A DNA stretch of 48,116 nt from Prochloron didemni P4-Papua_New_Guinea (GCA_000252485.1 JH610585.1:1-48116); one strand, 5' to 3'; counted from the stretch's first letter, positions 1 to 8,505 are shown. Made by a program: numbers and translations. Notes: generated by a model not told the origin, from the letters alone.

Positions 1-149
1 TCAGGAGCTATCAACTACTTTTGAACACACCCGGGAGAGGGGAGAAGAACCAAGGATTAGAGAGACTATTTGAAGATTTGTTTCGTTCTCTACAACAGAA
101 TGTTAATTATAATTAAAAATATTTACGATACCTCTCGGGAAAACGAAAG

Positions 150-170
150 CCGCGACGTTTTAACTCGCGG
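150..170. repeat. Short hairpin (CCGCGA stem), upstream of tnpB
   Basis: Perfect 6-bp stem CCGCGA/TCGCGG around the 9-nt loop CGTTTTAAC. Nearly the same hairpin occurs at 5351-5372 with loop TGTTTTGAAC and similar flanks (TCGCGGAT). Its place about 110 nt before tnpB fits the subterminal hairpin of an IS200/IS605-type left end. The second copy would then be an orphan end or a small palindromic repeat. The role is inferred; the hairpin is seen directly. Confidence 0.5.
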
Positions 171-232
171 ATGAAGTTGACTCGGCGAATTCCCAAAGCC
201 TGTATCTCTGTTAATTGACTTTAGCACAAAGA

Positions 233-261
233 TTGACAAATTTATATTTTTTTGTTATTGT
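233..261 (+). promoter_or_regulatory. Probable sigma70-type promoter of tnpB
   Basis: TTGACA (233-238) and TATTGT (256-261) are separated by 17 nt, a good match to housekeeping promoter spacing. The start codon at 282 follows about 20 nt later, with a purine-rich AAGAAGAGG stretch just before it. No transcription data. Confidence 0.5.
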
Positions 262-281
262 AAAAGAAGAGGTAAAATATA

Positions 282-1544
282 ATGTACGGATGCCAACAAG
301 ACTTAATCAAAAACCCTGAATGCTTGCCTTTTCTAGAATATCTTTGTATAACCGCGAATAAGCTAATTAATTGTGGAATATATCTCGCCCGTCAGCAGTA
401 CTTTAAATGCGGCTATATTATCAGCAAATATGAACTCGAAAAGCAGCTGAAGCAAAATCAAAACTTTAAATTTCTTTTTTCTCAAGCTGCTCAACAAACG
501 TTGAGAGGAGTTGCTGAGTCCTTTAAATCTTTCAAGGAACTTTCCAAAAAGTACAAAAAAGGAGAACTAACAAACCGTCCGCGACTACCCAATTACCGAA
601 AAAAAGGAGGAATGGGATCTATAACCTACCCCAGGCAGGCATTAAAACTAAAAGAAGGGAAAGTCCGAATTCCTCTCGGCTTGAAAGTAAAAGCCGCTTT
701 CAAAGTCGATGCTTTCTTCCTTCCATTTCCCACCAATCTAAACTTTAATTCGATTAGGGAAATCAGGATTCTCCCTCGTAACGGTTGCTTCTATGTTGAG
801 TGGGTGTACAAATTAGAAACCCATCAAGTCGAAGTTGATAAAAAGAAAGTCTTGGGAATTGACCACGGGCTTGATAACTGGTTGACTTGCGTCAGCAACA
901 CGGGGAAGAGCTTTGTTGTTGATGGTAAGCATCTTAAATCCGTCAACCAATGGTATAATAAACAAATAGCTAGAATAAAAGAGGGAAGGCCCCAAGGATT
1001 TTGGTCAAAAAAACTTGCAAACATTACAGAGAAACGCAATCGCAAAATGCGAGATGCAGTCAATAAAGCAGCAAGACTACTAATCAATTATTGTTTAAAA
1101 AATGGCATCGGTAGGATAGTATTTGGCTGGAACAAAGGTCAAAAAGACGGTATCGATATCGGTGCAAAAAATAACCAAAAATTCGTTCAAGTTCCTACGG
1201 CAAAACTCAAGGAACGCATCAAGCAGTTGTGCGAACAGTATGGGATTGAATTCATGGAAACAGAGGAAAGTTATACTTCGCAAGCATCGTTTTTAGATGA
1301 TGATTTCTTGCCGACATTCGGTGCAAAACCCGAAAGCTGGAAACCATCAGGAAAGCGAGTCAAACGAGGATTATATCGCTCTGCCAATGGCAGTTTAATT
1401 AATGCGGATGCAAATGGAGCGGCCAACATTTTAAGAAAAGTAGCGACAACTTTAGAGTTATCTCTTAAAGGAGTCAGTAGCGGCGCGAGTACTACGCCTG
1501 CAAGAGTTCATTTTTGGGCTGCTTGCGAATCCCCGTCTCTTTAG
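282..1544 (+). CDS. tnpB: TnpB-type RNA-guided nuclease of an IS200/IS605-family element
   Basis: A 420-aa TnpB (OrfB). TnpB proteins cut DNA at sites specified by an RNA from the right end of their own transposon, and so help the element persist. An N-terminal helical/OrfB domain is followed by a split RuvC fold. RuvC-I is GIDHGLDNWL with Asp at about residue 194. RuvC-III is NADANGAANI with Asp at about 376. At the usual RuvC-II glutamate position (about 279-286) the sequence reads IVFGWNKG, without Glu; candidate replacements lie in ETEES (about 326-330). No CxxC zinc-ribbon pairs are present between RuvC-II and III, a variant known among cyanobacterial TnpBs. No tnpA is nearby, so any movement would need a transposase in trans. 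The stop codon lies inside the right-end hairpin. The family call is firm; activity is unknown. Confidence 0.93.
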   Translation: MYGCQQDLIKNPECLPFLEYLCITANKLINCGIYLARQQYFKCGYIISKYELEKQLKQNQNFKFLFSQAAQQTLRGVAESFKSFKELSKKYKKGELTNRPRLPNYRKKGGMGSITYPRQALKLKEGKVRIPLGLKVKAAFKVDAFFLPFPTNLNFNSIREIRILPRNGCFYVEWVYKLETHQVEVDKKKVLGIDHGLDNWLTCVSNTGKSFVVDGKHLKSVNQWYNKQIARIKEGRPQGFWSKKLANITEKRNRKMRDAVNKAARLLINYCLKNGIGRIVFGWNKGQKDGIDIGAKNNQKFVQVPTAKLKERIKQLCEQYGIEFMETEESYTSQASFLDDDFLPTFGAKPESWKPSGKRVKRGLYRSANGSLINADANGAANILRKVATTLELSLKGVSSGASTTPARVHFWAACESPSL

Positions 1545-1559
1545 AGCGGGGAGTGTCAA
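1531..1559 (+). ncRNA. Putative 3' end of the TnpB guide RNA and transposon right end
   Basis: A hairpin (CCCCG, bulged T, CTC / GAG CGGGG) overlaps the tnpB stop and is followed by GAGTGTCAA. In IS605-type elements the guide RNA scaffold comes from the 3' end of tnpB and ends at a TCAA-like cleavage site; the following 16-20 nt act as the guide. Here TCAA is 1556-1559, so the guide would begin at 1560. The RNA start cannot be seen but is probably within the tnpB 3' coding region. Inferred from family knowledge plus the visible hairpin. Confidence 0.5.
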
Positions 1560-1853
1560 AGAAATAAGCGGCTATCTGAGAGTGAGTCAATTATTGATAC
1601 CTTATGGGATGTAATCACTAAGAAGATCTGAAGCCAAAAAATCGATAGTTTGGTTTAGAGAAATAATAAGTAAAATTACTTATTAAAGACTGGTTAGCGA
1701 TTAATATTCCGTAATACTAGCTGGCAGATCGAGAGGTAATTCTGGCACATTGGTATTAGAAGGCTCTTTATGAGAGAAGTTTTCTATCTAAGGAATACGT
1801 CTAACAAAATCCTTCAGCAAATCATATCATAGTCAGCACCAGGGAATTCAATC

Positions 1854-2027
1854 ATGAATACTAAAATAAAATTATTTTGGCTGCCGATCTGGGAATATCT
1901 CAATCAACCTCTTTTTAATTCTCAATCGGTTTGGAAACCCAGTAGATTCTCCTATTTATACACTATCAAATTACTAGAAAACTGCTGGAAGCAAGAATCT
2001 GCTTCGGAAAGCCATCATCGTCATTAA
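1854..2027 (+). CDS. Small hypothetical protein (57 aa)
   Basis: Open frame from ATG to TAA encoding about 57 residues, starting MNTKIKLFWLP and ending in a His-rich tail (SESHHRH). The content is rich in Trp, Tyr and Leu. It is the only plausible gene between tnpB and obgE. There is no clear Shine-Dalgarno, only a weak AGGGAA 10 nt upstream. I do not recognise a family. It could be a real small protein or a chance frame in otherwise empty DNA; a conserved-homologue search would decide. Confidence 0.35.
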   Translation: MNTKIKLFWLPIWEYLNQPLFNSQSVWKPSRFSYLYTIKLLENCWKQESASESHHRH

Positions 2028-2197
2028 GATTTTTTGTAGTATGCTGTCTTGTCAACTTTATCGATGTGCTTCTAATGCTTCCGGAAAAGTATTCAAAGCT
2101 GACTCTCTGAGAAATCAAGCTAAAACCTTTGCTATTTGCATGATTGATTCATAGCACTAAACATTACAATGCGACTACACTAAACAAGTGTTTTGCT
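2028..2197. other. Non-coding stretch before obgE 3' end
   Basis: Together with 1580-1853 this is the rest of the gap between tnpB and the 3' end of obgE. It is AT-rich with no tRNA, no convincing terminator and no further ORF. Nothing else recognised. Confidence 0.4.
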
Positions 2198-3208
2198 TTA
2201 AGTTCTTAGAGAGTCAGGAGTTAATTGCTCCAAAGTTTGCCAAATAGTTTGTAAAAGAGGATTTAATCCAGTCCCAGCAACAGCAGAAATAGGGAAAATT
2301 GGCTGACCAAAGGAAGCTAGTTCTGCTTCCACTATTTCTCTAATTTCTCTGTCCACAGCATCCACTTTATTGAGACCGATAACTTGAGGTAAGGAAGGCA
2401 AACCTTTCCCATATGCTGTTAATTCTGCTTGAATAGTTTGATAGTCAGCAATAGGGTTTTCTGCAGTTAAATCGATTAGATGGAGTAATAGACGAGTTCG
2501 TTCGATATGGCGGAGAAAATCATGACCCAAACCAACTCCTGTATGAGCGCCTGCAATCAATCCGGGAATATCAGCAAATACAGTCCCATCCCCAGTTGGT
2601 TTCCGCACTACTCCCAAATTCGGCACTAAGGTGGTAAAGGGATAATTTGCTACTTTGGGACGAGCAGAAGAAAGAGCTGAAATAAGAGTAGACTTACCGG
2701 CATTTGGTAAACCAATAATGCCTACTTCTGCCAGTAACTTCAACTCCAAGCGCAACCGTCGCACCTCTCCTGGCAATCCCGGTAAAGCCAATTCTGGTGC
2801 GCGGTTGTTATTGCTCAAAAAATGCTTGTTCCCCAAGCCTCCCTTACCTCCTCGGGCAATGCAGATTTCCTGTCCCGCTGCCACCAAATCCCCCAGCAAT
2901 TGGCCGCTATCAGCATCATAAATAACTGTACCGCAGGGTAGTTTAATGGGGAGATCGCGCCCTGATGCCCCAGTACAATTATTGGGACCTCCTCGCTTAC
3001 CATCTTCTGCCTTGAAACGACGGGCGTATTTAAAGTCCAGCAAGGTTTGCAAATGCTCGGCCCCCTGTAGAACAATAGAACCTCCCCACCCTCCATTTCC
3101 TCCAGCAGGGCCCCCAGCCGGAACGTATTTTTCTCGCCGAAAGGCTACAATCCCGTCGCCCCCTTTACCTGCTTCCACCTCAATTTCTGCTAGATCGATA
3201 AATTGCAT
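2198..3208 (-). CDS. obgE: GTPase ObgE/CgtA
   Basis: A 336-aa Obg-family GTPase, an essential ribosome-associated GTPase involved in 50S maturation and stress signalling. The N-terminal Gly-rich Obg fold covers about residues 1-158 ([32 protein letters not shown]). The G domain follows: P-loop GLPNAGKST, switch region [12 protein letters not shown]3 DIPGLI, and G4 NKVD. The length matches the short cyanobacterial forms that lack an OCT C-terminal domain. The start is the ATG that places the conserved [19 protein letters not shown] at the N-terminus. It is the first of three minus-strand genes (comF-like, TerB/Mo-nitro_C, obgE) separated by short gaps. Confidence 0.97.
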   Translation of the reverse strand: MQFIDLAEIEVEAGKGGDGIVAFRREKYVPAGGPAGGNGGWGGSIVLQGAEHLQTLLDFKYARRFKAEDGKRGGPNNCTGASGRDLPIKLPCGTVIYDADSGQLLGDLVAAGQEICIARGGKGGLGNKHFLSNNNRAPELALPGLPGEVRRLRLELKLLAEVGIIGLPNAGKSTLISALSSARPKVANYPFTTLVPNLGVVRKPTGDGTVFADIPGLIAGAHTGVGLGHDFLRHIERTRLLLHLIDLTAENPIADYQTIQAELTAYGKGLPSLPQVIGLNKVDAVDREIREIVEAELASFGQPIFPISAVAGTGLNPLLQTIWQTLEQLTPDSLRT

Positions 3209-3271
3209 TTATTCTCAGAATCTCTCTCTCTTTTCTCTACGTCCTCTGCGCCTCTGTGGTTTATTATTATT

Positions 3272-3988
3272 TCATATATATTCTGAAACATCCTCACCAC
3301 AATCATCAGCTAAATAGGATAAAGCCCGAAACCTCAAACCCACCAACTGCTCGTAAAGAGGATTTAGCTTGCACATAGGGGGTATATGGACAATTTTGTG
3401 ACCGAAAAGCTTTATATCCCGCTCGAAAGGACATTGAGAGGGAACCATTTTACAGATAAATTTGGCCACCCGAGGTTCGTGAACTTCCATGCCATCTAAC
3501 CAATGTCTAACTGGCTGTAAGAGATTTGGATGTAGTTCGGTTTTGCTTGCTGCAAGAGGATGAGGAATAGTTTCCGTTTCCCCAGGGCTTACAGACTCCT
3601 CAGCTTTGGTGGCTTCTGGTTTATAGAGAGTATGTTCTAGAGAATGAAGAGCTTCTACTTTTAAGCCCAAAGCATCGCTAAAAGCATGTAACAGTTCTGC
3701 TTCTGGTTCGGAGTAAACTCCATCGGCAACGGCTACCAATACTCCCGTTCGCAAGAAATTTTCCGCTGTGGTTTTGTCTTCACCCAAAGCTACAGCTAAT
3801 TCTGGGGGGGTAATGGGGGTCAAAGTTTCTATATCCCCATCAGTAGCTAATTCATTATGAGTGAACTGAGCGATTAACTCTTTTTCCTCTGGATCGAAAT
3901 GTCCGTCAGCCCAAGCAATAGCCAGTAAACCCCGGAGCCATGCGATAATTTGGTCGTTCGTATAAGCGGATTTAGTAGCTGTCTCCAT
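3272..3988 (-). CDS. TerB-like domain plus Mo-dependent-nitrogenase C-terminal domain protein
   Basis: A 238-aa two-domain protein. Residues about 10-125 form an acidic all-helical TerB/DjlA-like domain with two repeats of the AWADGHFDPEEKELI and VAVADGVYSEPEAELL type. The C-terminal ~85 residues (LLQPVRHWLDGMEV to LADDCGEDVSEY) match the cyanobacterial domain annotated as Mo-dependent nitrogenase C-terminal, including CPFERDIKLFGHK and HIPPMCKLNPLYEQL. Despite the name, this domain is common in cyanobacteria lacking nitrogenase and its function is unknown. A short acidic linker rich in Thr and Glu joins the two parts. It lies 63 nt upstream of obgE and 13 nt downstream of the comF-like gene on the same strand. 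The domain calls are family knowledge; the role is unknown. Confidence 0.85.
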   Translation of the reverse strand: METATKSAYTNDQIIAWLRGLLAIAWADGHFDPEEKELIAQFTHNELATDGDIETLTPITPPELAVALGEDKTTAENFLRTGVLVAVADGVYSEPEAELLHAFSDALGLKVEALHSLEHTLYKPEATKAEESVSPGETETIPHPLAASKTELHPNLLQPVRHWLDGMEVHEPRVAKFICKMVPSQCPFERDIKLFGHKIVHIPPMCKLNPLYEQLVGLRFRALSYLADDCGEDVSEYI

Positions 3989-4001
3989 GAAAATCTAGCG
4001 A

Positions 4002-4682
4002 TTAATTGAGTTTTGATTCCATTTTAGCTTGTTCCCTAGCAGCCACTGTCACTATACCCACTACATCAATTCCTTGCTTCCTCATTACTCGAGCAGCTTC
4101 AGAAGCAGTTTGTCCGGTAGTATAAATATCATCTAAAATTAATACGCTAGAAGAAGGATGCCGCCTCTGTAAGTCTTTTTCTATCACAAAAGCATCCTTT
4201 ATTTGTTCTTTCCTCTCTTGAAGATTTAAATTAAAGAAAGCCTCAGTAGCCTTAATCCGTTTTAAACTCTTTGCTGCCAAACTATAGCCTGTGTAGCGAC
4301 AAAAACTTCTTGCTAACAGTTCAGCTTGATTAAAACCCCGTTTTTGTAATCTTTCTTTATGAATTGGAATGGGAACTACAGTCAATTTTTTCTTCTTTCT
4401 GAGGGGACTCGCATCGCTCCAAGCCTTACCCAACCAATATCCTAGGGGTCTTGCTAGTTCTGGGTGGTTGTTGTATTTGAGAGAGGCGATCGCCCGTTTC
4501 AGTTCTCCACCATAGACACCCCAAACAAACAAAGGCAAATCTCCTTGCCAAAATTGATTGCAGTTGGCAAACTGACAGTCATGCAATCGTCTTTCACAAT
4601 CTTGACAGATAATATGGTCAGCGGAACGAGAACACAAAGGACAATTGTCCTTGAGCAGCAGAGATAACAAGCTTTTGAACAT
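4002..4682 (-). CDS. comF: ComF family phosphoribosyltransferase-like protein
   Basis: A 226-aa ComF-family protein. The N-terminus has a four-Cys zinc-binding motif (CPLC about 15-18 and CQDC about 26-29). The C-terminal half is a type I PRTase fold with the PRPP-binding loop VLILDDIYTTGQT, and KKLTVVPIPIHKERLQKRGFNQAELL just before it. In competent bacteria ComF is needed for DNA uptake at the inner membrane; in cyanobacteria it is needed for natural transformation where tested. The length is typical. It is the first gene of the minus-strand trio ending with obgE. Confidence 0.9.
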   Translation of the reverse strand: MFKSLLSLLLKDNCPLCSRSADHIICQDCERRLHDCQFANCNQFWQGDLPLFVWGVYGGELKRAIASLKYNNHPELARPLGYWLGKAWSDASPLRKKKKLTVVPIPIHKERLQKRGFNQAELLARSFCRYTGYSLAAKSLKRIKATEAFFNLNLQERKEQIKDAFVIEKDLQRRHPSSSVLILDDIYTTGQTASEAARVMRKQGIDVVGIVTVAAREQAKMESKLN

Positions 4683-4930
4683 CAGAGTTTAGTTTAGTTT
4701 TGGCTAATTACAATTAATTTTTTGGCGAAACTGTTCCTGATCAAAAATAGTTAACTTAATAGCAAAATTGGAAATGATTATAAAAATATGATAATATAAA
4801 TCAATAATCAATTCTAGCCTAGCTCTAACCGTAAAAAAAACCTTAGAACTAGATTATAACATCTAGACTTGATTCTCAAGCAGATTTTAGATTATCTTAA
4901 ACAATACTTGACCAATAAGCGATTTAATCT

Positions 4931-5299
4931 ATGACTTCAGCAAACACTGAGAAAACAAACAGCGATAAATCCCTAGTGGCAATGAAAAGTTTTGCCGAGA
5001 AGTACGCGGAACGCACCGAAACCTACTTTTGCCTAGATCCTTCGGTAACAGCAGTAGTTATTGAAGGACTAGCCAAGCATAAAGCAGAGTTGGGAGCGCC
5101 CTTGTGTCCCTGTCGCCACTACGAAGATAAAGAAGCAGAAGTGAAAAATGCCTTCTGGAATTGTCCCTGCGTACCAATGCGAGAGCGCAAAGACTGTCAC
5201 TGCATGTTGTTCCTCAAACCAGATGATGATTTTGTGGGGGAAAAACAAGAAATTGACCTAGAATATATTGAAGAAGTACGACAAAATATGGGCAATTAA
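4931..5299 (+). CDS. ftrC: Ferredoxin-thioredoxin reductase, catalytic subunit
   Basis: A 122-aa catalytic (beta) chain of ferredoxin-thioredoxin reductase. It passes electrons from photosynthetic ferredoxin to thioredoxin through a 4Fe-4S cluster beside a redox-active disulfide. All diagnostic cysteines are present: CPC in APLCPCRHY, CPC in FWNCPCVPMRE, and CHC in KDCHCMLF. The length agrees with plant and cyanobacterial orthologues. It is a stand-alone gene with about 250 nt of AT-rich DNA upstream, as expected since the variable subunit is usually encoded elsewhere. Confidence 0.97.
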   Translation: MTSANTEKTNSDKSLVAMKSFAEKYAERTETYFCLDPSVTAVVIEGLAKHKAELGAPLCPCRHYEDKEAEVKNAFWNCPCVPMRERKDCHCMLFLKPDDDFVGEKQEIDLEYIEEVRQNMGN

Positions 5300-5350
5300 T
5301 CCCACAAGTACAGCGACTAAACTCGTTATAACTTAATTAAGTACCGCGCA

Positions 5351-5372
5351 CCGCGATGTTTTGAACTCGCGG
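5351..5372. repeat. Short hairpin, second copy of the CCGCGA element
   Basis: Stem CCGCGA/TCGCGG with loop TGTTTTGAAC, located between ftrC and the DUF309 gene and 28 nt before the latter's start. It matches the hairpin at 150-170 upstream of tnpB. No T-run follows, so it is a poor terminator. It may be a remnant of an IS200/IS605 end or an independent palindromic repeat. Confidence 0.45.
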
Positions 5373-5400
5373 ATATAGCGCAACCAGATGCAGGAACATC

Positions 5401-5796
5401 ATGCTACCGCAAAGATTTTGGCAGAGTTTGGAAGAATTTAATCAAGAGCAGTTTTATGCCTGTCACGATACTTTAGAAGCATTGTGGATGGAAGCCTCAG
5501 AACCTGATAAACAATTCTATCAAGGAATTCTTCAAATTGCAGTTGGCTGTTATCATCTTAGTAATTATAACTGGCGCGGTGCAGTAATTTTATTAGGGGA
5601 AGGAAGCAAACGTCTGACTGACTATCAACCTTGCTACGAAAGTATTGATATTGATAGGTTGCTTGCTGAAAGTATTGAACTTTTACAAGCATTACAAAAG
5701 TTGAAACCAGAAAAGATAGAAGAATTTGTCCAAGAAAGACAATCAGTCAGCAGTATTAACCCACCTTTGCCGAAAATTGTCAGAGTAGAGGTTTAG
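5401..5796 (+). CDS. DUF309 domain protein
   Basis: A 131-aa protein with the DUF309 helical bundle: FNQEQFYACHDTLEALWM, then FYQGILQIAVGCYHLSNYNWRGAVILL. The conserved acidic/His residues (E, CHDTLE, Q) resemble a metal- or ligand-binding site, but the family has no assigned function. The ATG has a weak AGGAA 7 nt upstream. The C-terminal ~30 residues after the domain are variable. It precedes the lpt cluster by about 90 nt; no functional link is evident. Confidence 0.85.
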   Translation: MLPQRFWQSLEEFNQEQFYACHDTLEALWMEASEPDKQFYQGILQIAVGCYHLSNYNWRGAVILLGEGSKRLTDYQPCYESIDIDRLLAESIELLQALQKLKPEKIEEFVQERQSVSSINPPLPKIVRVEV

Positions 5797-5889
5797 AAGT
5801 GGAACTTCTTTGAGTCTGAGAACGTCACGGTAATTGCGCAGTGCAATTGTACTATTCTCAATAAAACTTAGAAATTATTTAAATAAATC

Positions 5890-6357
5890 ATGATTCGCTC
5901 CTTCTCCTTATCCTTACCCATTAGCCTTAAGCGTCATTTTGGCTTATTTCTTGGTTCAACAGTAGCAATTATAAGTCTTCTTGCTATTTCCCCCCCACTT
6001 AGAGAAGTCCAAGCTCAAGTTGCCGCAGAAGATCATAAAATACTAGTCCGCGCGGATGTTCAAGAAGCAGACTCGGAAACTGGAATAATTACGGCACGAG
6101 GTAATGTACAAGTTAATTATCCAGCCCGAAAATTGCAAGCAACAGCAGCTATAGCTCAATACTACACTAAAGAGCGTCGTCTCATCCTCACAGGCAATGT
6201 TTACGTTCTTCAAGAGGGTAATAGTATTAGAGCCGAGAAAATGATTTATTCCATTGATGAAGGTCGCTTTATCGCTACTCCGAAACAAGATCAACAAGTA
6301 GAATCGATCTATATCATCCCAGAATCTCCTGAGTCCAGGGAATCAGCATCTAATTAA
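5890..6357 (+). CDS. lptA: LptA/OstA-like periplasmic LPS-transport protein
   Basis: A 155-aa protein with an N-terminal signal peptide (basic start, hydrophobic stretch about residues 18-35, cleavage probably near VQAQVAAED). A short OstA/LptA beta-jellyroll follows: TGIITARGNVQVNYPARKL, then RRLILTGNVYVLQEGNSIRAEKM. LptA proteins bridge the periplasm and carry LPS from the inner-membrane LptB2FG machine to the outer membrane. The adjacent lptB and lptF/G-type genes strongly support this role. Only about 24-48 nt separate it from lptB, so co-transcription is likely. Confidence 0.88.
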   Translation: MIRSFSLSLPISLKRHFGLFLGSTVAIISLLAISPPLREVQAQVAAEDHKILVRADVQEADSETGIITARGNVQVNYPARKLQATAAIAQYYTKERRLILTGNVYVLQEGNSIRAEKMIYSIDEGRFIATPKQDQQVESIYIIPESPESRESASN

Positions 6358-6405
6358 ATATTCATGTTAAAGACATCTTAATTGATAATTGTTGATTCAA
6401 TTGAT

Positions 6406-7134
6406 ATGACCATTATCTTAGAAAATGTACAGAAATACTACGGCAAAAGATTAGTCGTCAACCGAGCAAATATTAGAGTTGCGCGGGGAGAAATTGTGGG
6501 ACTGCTCGGTCCCAATGGAGCGGGAAAAACCACGACATTTTATATGGCTACGGGTTTAATCAAACCGACTCAAGGGAAAGTTTGGCTCGACGATCAAGAT
6601 ATAACTTCGTTTTCTCTGGATAAACGGGCCAGTTTGGGTGTTGGTTATCTTACCCAACAGGCGAGTATTTTCCGCAACCTGAGCGTGGGGGAAAATATCC
6701 AACTTGTCTTAGAACAAACGGGAATAGCTGCAGCTAAAAGGCAAATGCGTTTAGAGGGATTACTGAAAGAGCTTCGCTTGCAAAAAGTTGAGACAACCAA
6801 GGGTGCGGTAGTGTCTGGTGGAGAAAGACGACGTACAGAGTTGGCAAGAGCTTTAGCTGTAGGGGAAAAAGGACCGCAATTTTTACTGTTAGACGAACCT
6901 TTTGCTGGAGTGGATCCCATTGCTGTAGACGAAATTCAATCCATAGTAGGGGAGTTGCGATCGCGGGGCATGGGTATCTTGATTACAGATCATAACGTGC
7001 GAGAAACGCTAGAAATTACTGATCGCGCCTATATTATGAGAGATGGAGAAATTCTCGCCAACGGTAATGGGGAAGAACTTTACAATAATCCTTTGGTGCG
7101 AAAATATTATTTAGGTGATCGATTTAAAGTATAG
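6406..7134 (+). CDS. lptB: LPS export ABC transporter ATP-binding protein LptB
   Basis: A 242-aa ABC ATPase of the LptB type that powers LPS extraction from the inner membrane. Walker A is GPNGAGKTT, the Q-loop is LTQQASIFRNL, the signature VSGGERRRTELARAL and Walker B FLLLDEPFAGVDP, with the switch His in LITDHNVRETL. The C-terminus AYIMRDGEILANGNGEEL is typical for LptB. The frame opens at a TTG (6382), but the internal ATG at 6406 gives the usual MTIILENVQKYYGKR N-terminus and family length, so I chose it. It lies between lptA and the LptF/G permease, forming a complete local transport operon apart from the second permease and LptC/D. Confidence 0.95.
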   Translation: MTIILENVQKYYGKRLVVNRANIRVARGEIVGLLGPNGAGKTTTFYMATGLIKPTQGKVWLDDQDITSFSLDKRASLGVGYLTQQASIFRNLSVGENIQLVLEQTGIAAAKRQMRLEGLLKELRLQKVETTKGAVVSGGERRRTELARALAVGEKGPQFLLLDEPFAGVDPIAVDEIQSIVGELRSRGMGILITDHNVRETLEITDRAYIMRDGEILANGNGEELYNNPLVRKYYLGDRFKV

Positions 7135-7154
7135 TTGTGGGCCTGTAAAGTGGG

Positions 7155-8321
7155 ATGAAAAAAGCTAAATTACCCATCTTCTCTAGAAAAATTCCAGGCT
7201 TATCGGTCATGGATCGTTACATTCTTATAGAACTGTTCATGCCTTTCCTGTTTGGTGTGGGTTTATTTAGTTCTTTAGGAGTGGCTGTTGGGACTCTCTT
7301 TGAGCTAGTGCGGAAGGTAACGGAATCTGGTCTACTGATAGATGTTGCTATTAAAGTACTAATTTTAAAAATGCCAGAGTTTATCGTTTTAGCATTTCCC
7401 ATGTCAGTACTATTAGCAACCCTGATGGCATACAGTCGTTTGGCTAACGACAGTGAAACTATCGCCCTGCAAAGTATTGGAGTCAGTATTTACCGCATCG
7501 TTCTCCCGGGCTTAATTTTCAGCCTTTTTGTTACTGGATTAACTTTTCTCTTTAACGATTTTGTCGCTCCTGCAGCTAATTCTCAAGCATCTGTAACCCT
7601 GAACCAAGCCTTAGGAAAAAGCAAACTTCCTTTTACAGAAAGGAATATAATTTATCCAGAATATCACAACGTTAAACAAGCGGATGGCAGCAAGCAGAAA
7701 GTGATGAATCGCTTGTTTTACGCGGAAGAGTATGATGGACAAGAGATGCAGGGTTTGACCATTCTCGACCGTTCTCAAGCAGGAATGAACCAAATCATCA
7801 CCTCCCAATCAGCAGTTTGGAACGTGGAAGATGGACTTTGGGACTTTTTTAACGGAACCATTTATTTGATTGCTCCTGACGGTTCTTATCGCAATATTGT
7901 CCGCTTTCAACACCAACAAATATCCCTACCTAAAGCGCCTTTAAATGTGGGAAAAAAATGTAAAGACTATGGAGAAATGAATATTTTTGAAGCAAGGGAA
8001 TGTTTGAATAATTTGTATTTGAGCGGTGATGAAAAGAAAATTCGCAAGCTCAAAGTACGGATTCAGGAGAAATTTGCTTTACCCTTTGTCTGTCTGGTTT
8101 TTGGTTTTGTAGGTGCTGCTTTAGGTGTGAGACCCAATAAGATTGGCAAAGGAACTAGTTTTGGAATTTGTGTGTTGGTGGTTTTTTGTTACTATTTGCT
8201 GGCATTTATTTCCAGTTCTCTGGGGATTTCTGGGATCTTTACTCCTTTTATGGCTGCGTGGTTGCCTAATTTTATCGGTTTGACAGTGGGAGGAAGTCTG
8301 TTGGTTCAGTCGGCTAGATAG
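7155..8321 (+). CDS. LptF/LptG family (YjgP/YjgQ) permease
   Basis: A 388-aa inner-membrane permease. There are three transmembrane segments in the N-terminal third (about 25-50, 65-90, 110-130), a periplasmic beta-jellyroll (about 140-290), and three more segments at the C-terminus (FALPFVCLVFGFVGAALGVRP onward). This is the standard LptF/G topology. These permeases pair with LptB to lift LPS out of the inner membrane. Cyanobacteria commonly carry a single copy next to lptB, as here, so I leave the F/G assignment open. It starts 20 nt after lptB. Confidence 0.9.
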   Translation: MKKAKLPIFSRKIPGLSVMDRYILIELFMPFLFGVGLFSSLGVAVGTLFELVRKVTESGLLIDVAIKVLILKMPEFIVLAFPMSVLLATLMAYSRLANDSETIALQSIGVSIYRIVLPGLIFSLFVTGLTFLFNDFVAPAANSQASVTLNQALGKSKLPFTERNIIYPEYHNVKQADGSKQKVMNRLFYAEEYDGQEMQGLTILDRSQAGMNQIITSQSAVWNVEDGLWDFFNGTIYLIAPDGSYRNIVRFQHQQISLPKAPLNVGKKCKDYGEMNIFEARECLNNLYLSGDEKKIRKLKVRIQEKFALPFVCLVFGFVGAALGVRPNKIGKGTSFGICVLVVFCYYLLAFISSSLGISGIFTPFMAAWLPNFIGLTVGGSLLVQSAR

Positions 8322-8330
8322 GACGAGTAT

Positions 8331-8505
8331 AGTAATGAGCAATGAACAATGAACAATGAACAATGAACAATTAACAATTAACAATTAAGAGGTTGATCAG
8401 AAAAATGCCCATGCACGCTTTGTACAAAGGTGATGTAGCAGATGCAGCACTTTTGTATAAATAATGTGGCATGTAATGATATTTTAGGAGCGAAGCGCTA
8501 TATTT
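8331..8505. repeat. Dispersed intergenic repeat family A, copy 1
   Basis: The order is: a tandem AACAATG/AACAATT heptamer tract; AAGAGGTTGATCAGAAAAATG; a block centred on the palindrome CTTTGTACAAAG; GGTGATGTAGCAGATGCAG; and GAAGCGCTATA at the end. The same arrangement is found at 10171-10320 and, up to the central block, at 31384-31497. Each copy directly follows the stop codon of a gene on the plus strand. No ORF; probably a mobile palindromic repeat or a structured 3' element. Confidence 0.7.

Noticed and set aside
282-1544. Complete IS605 element with tnpA
   Set aside because: No TnpA (Y1 HUH) frame is found on either side; only tnpB and right-end features are visible.
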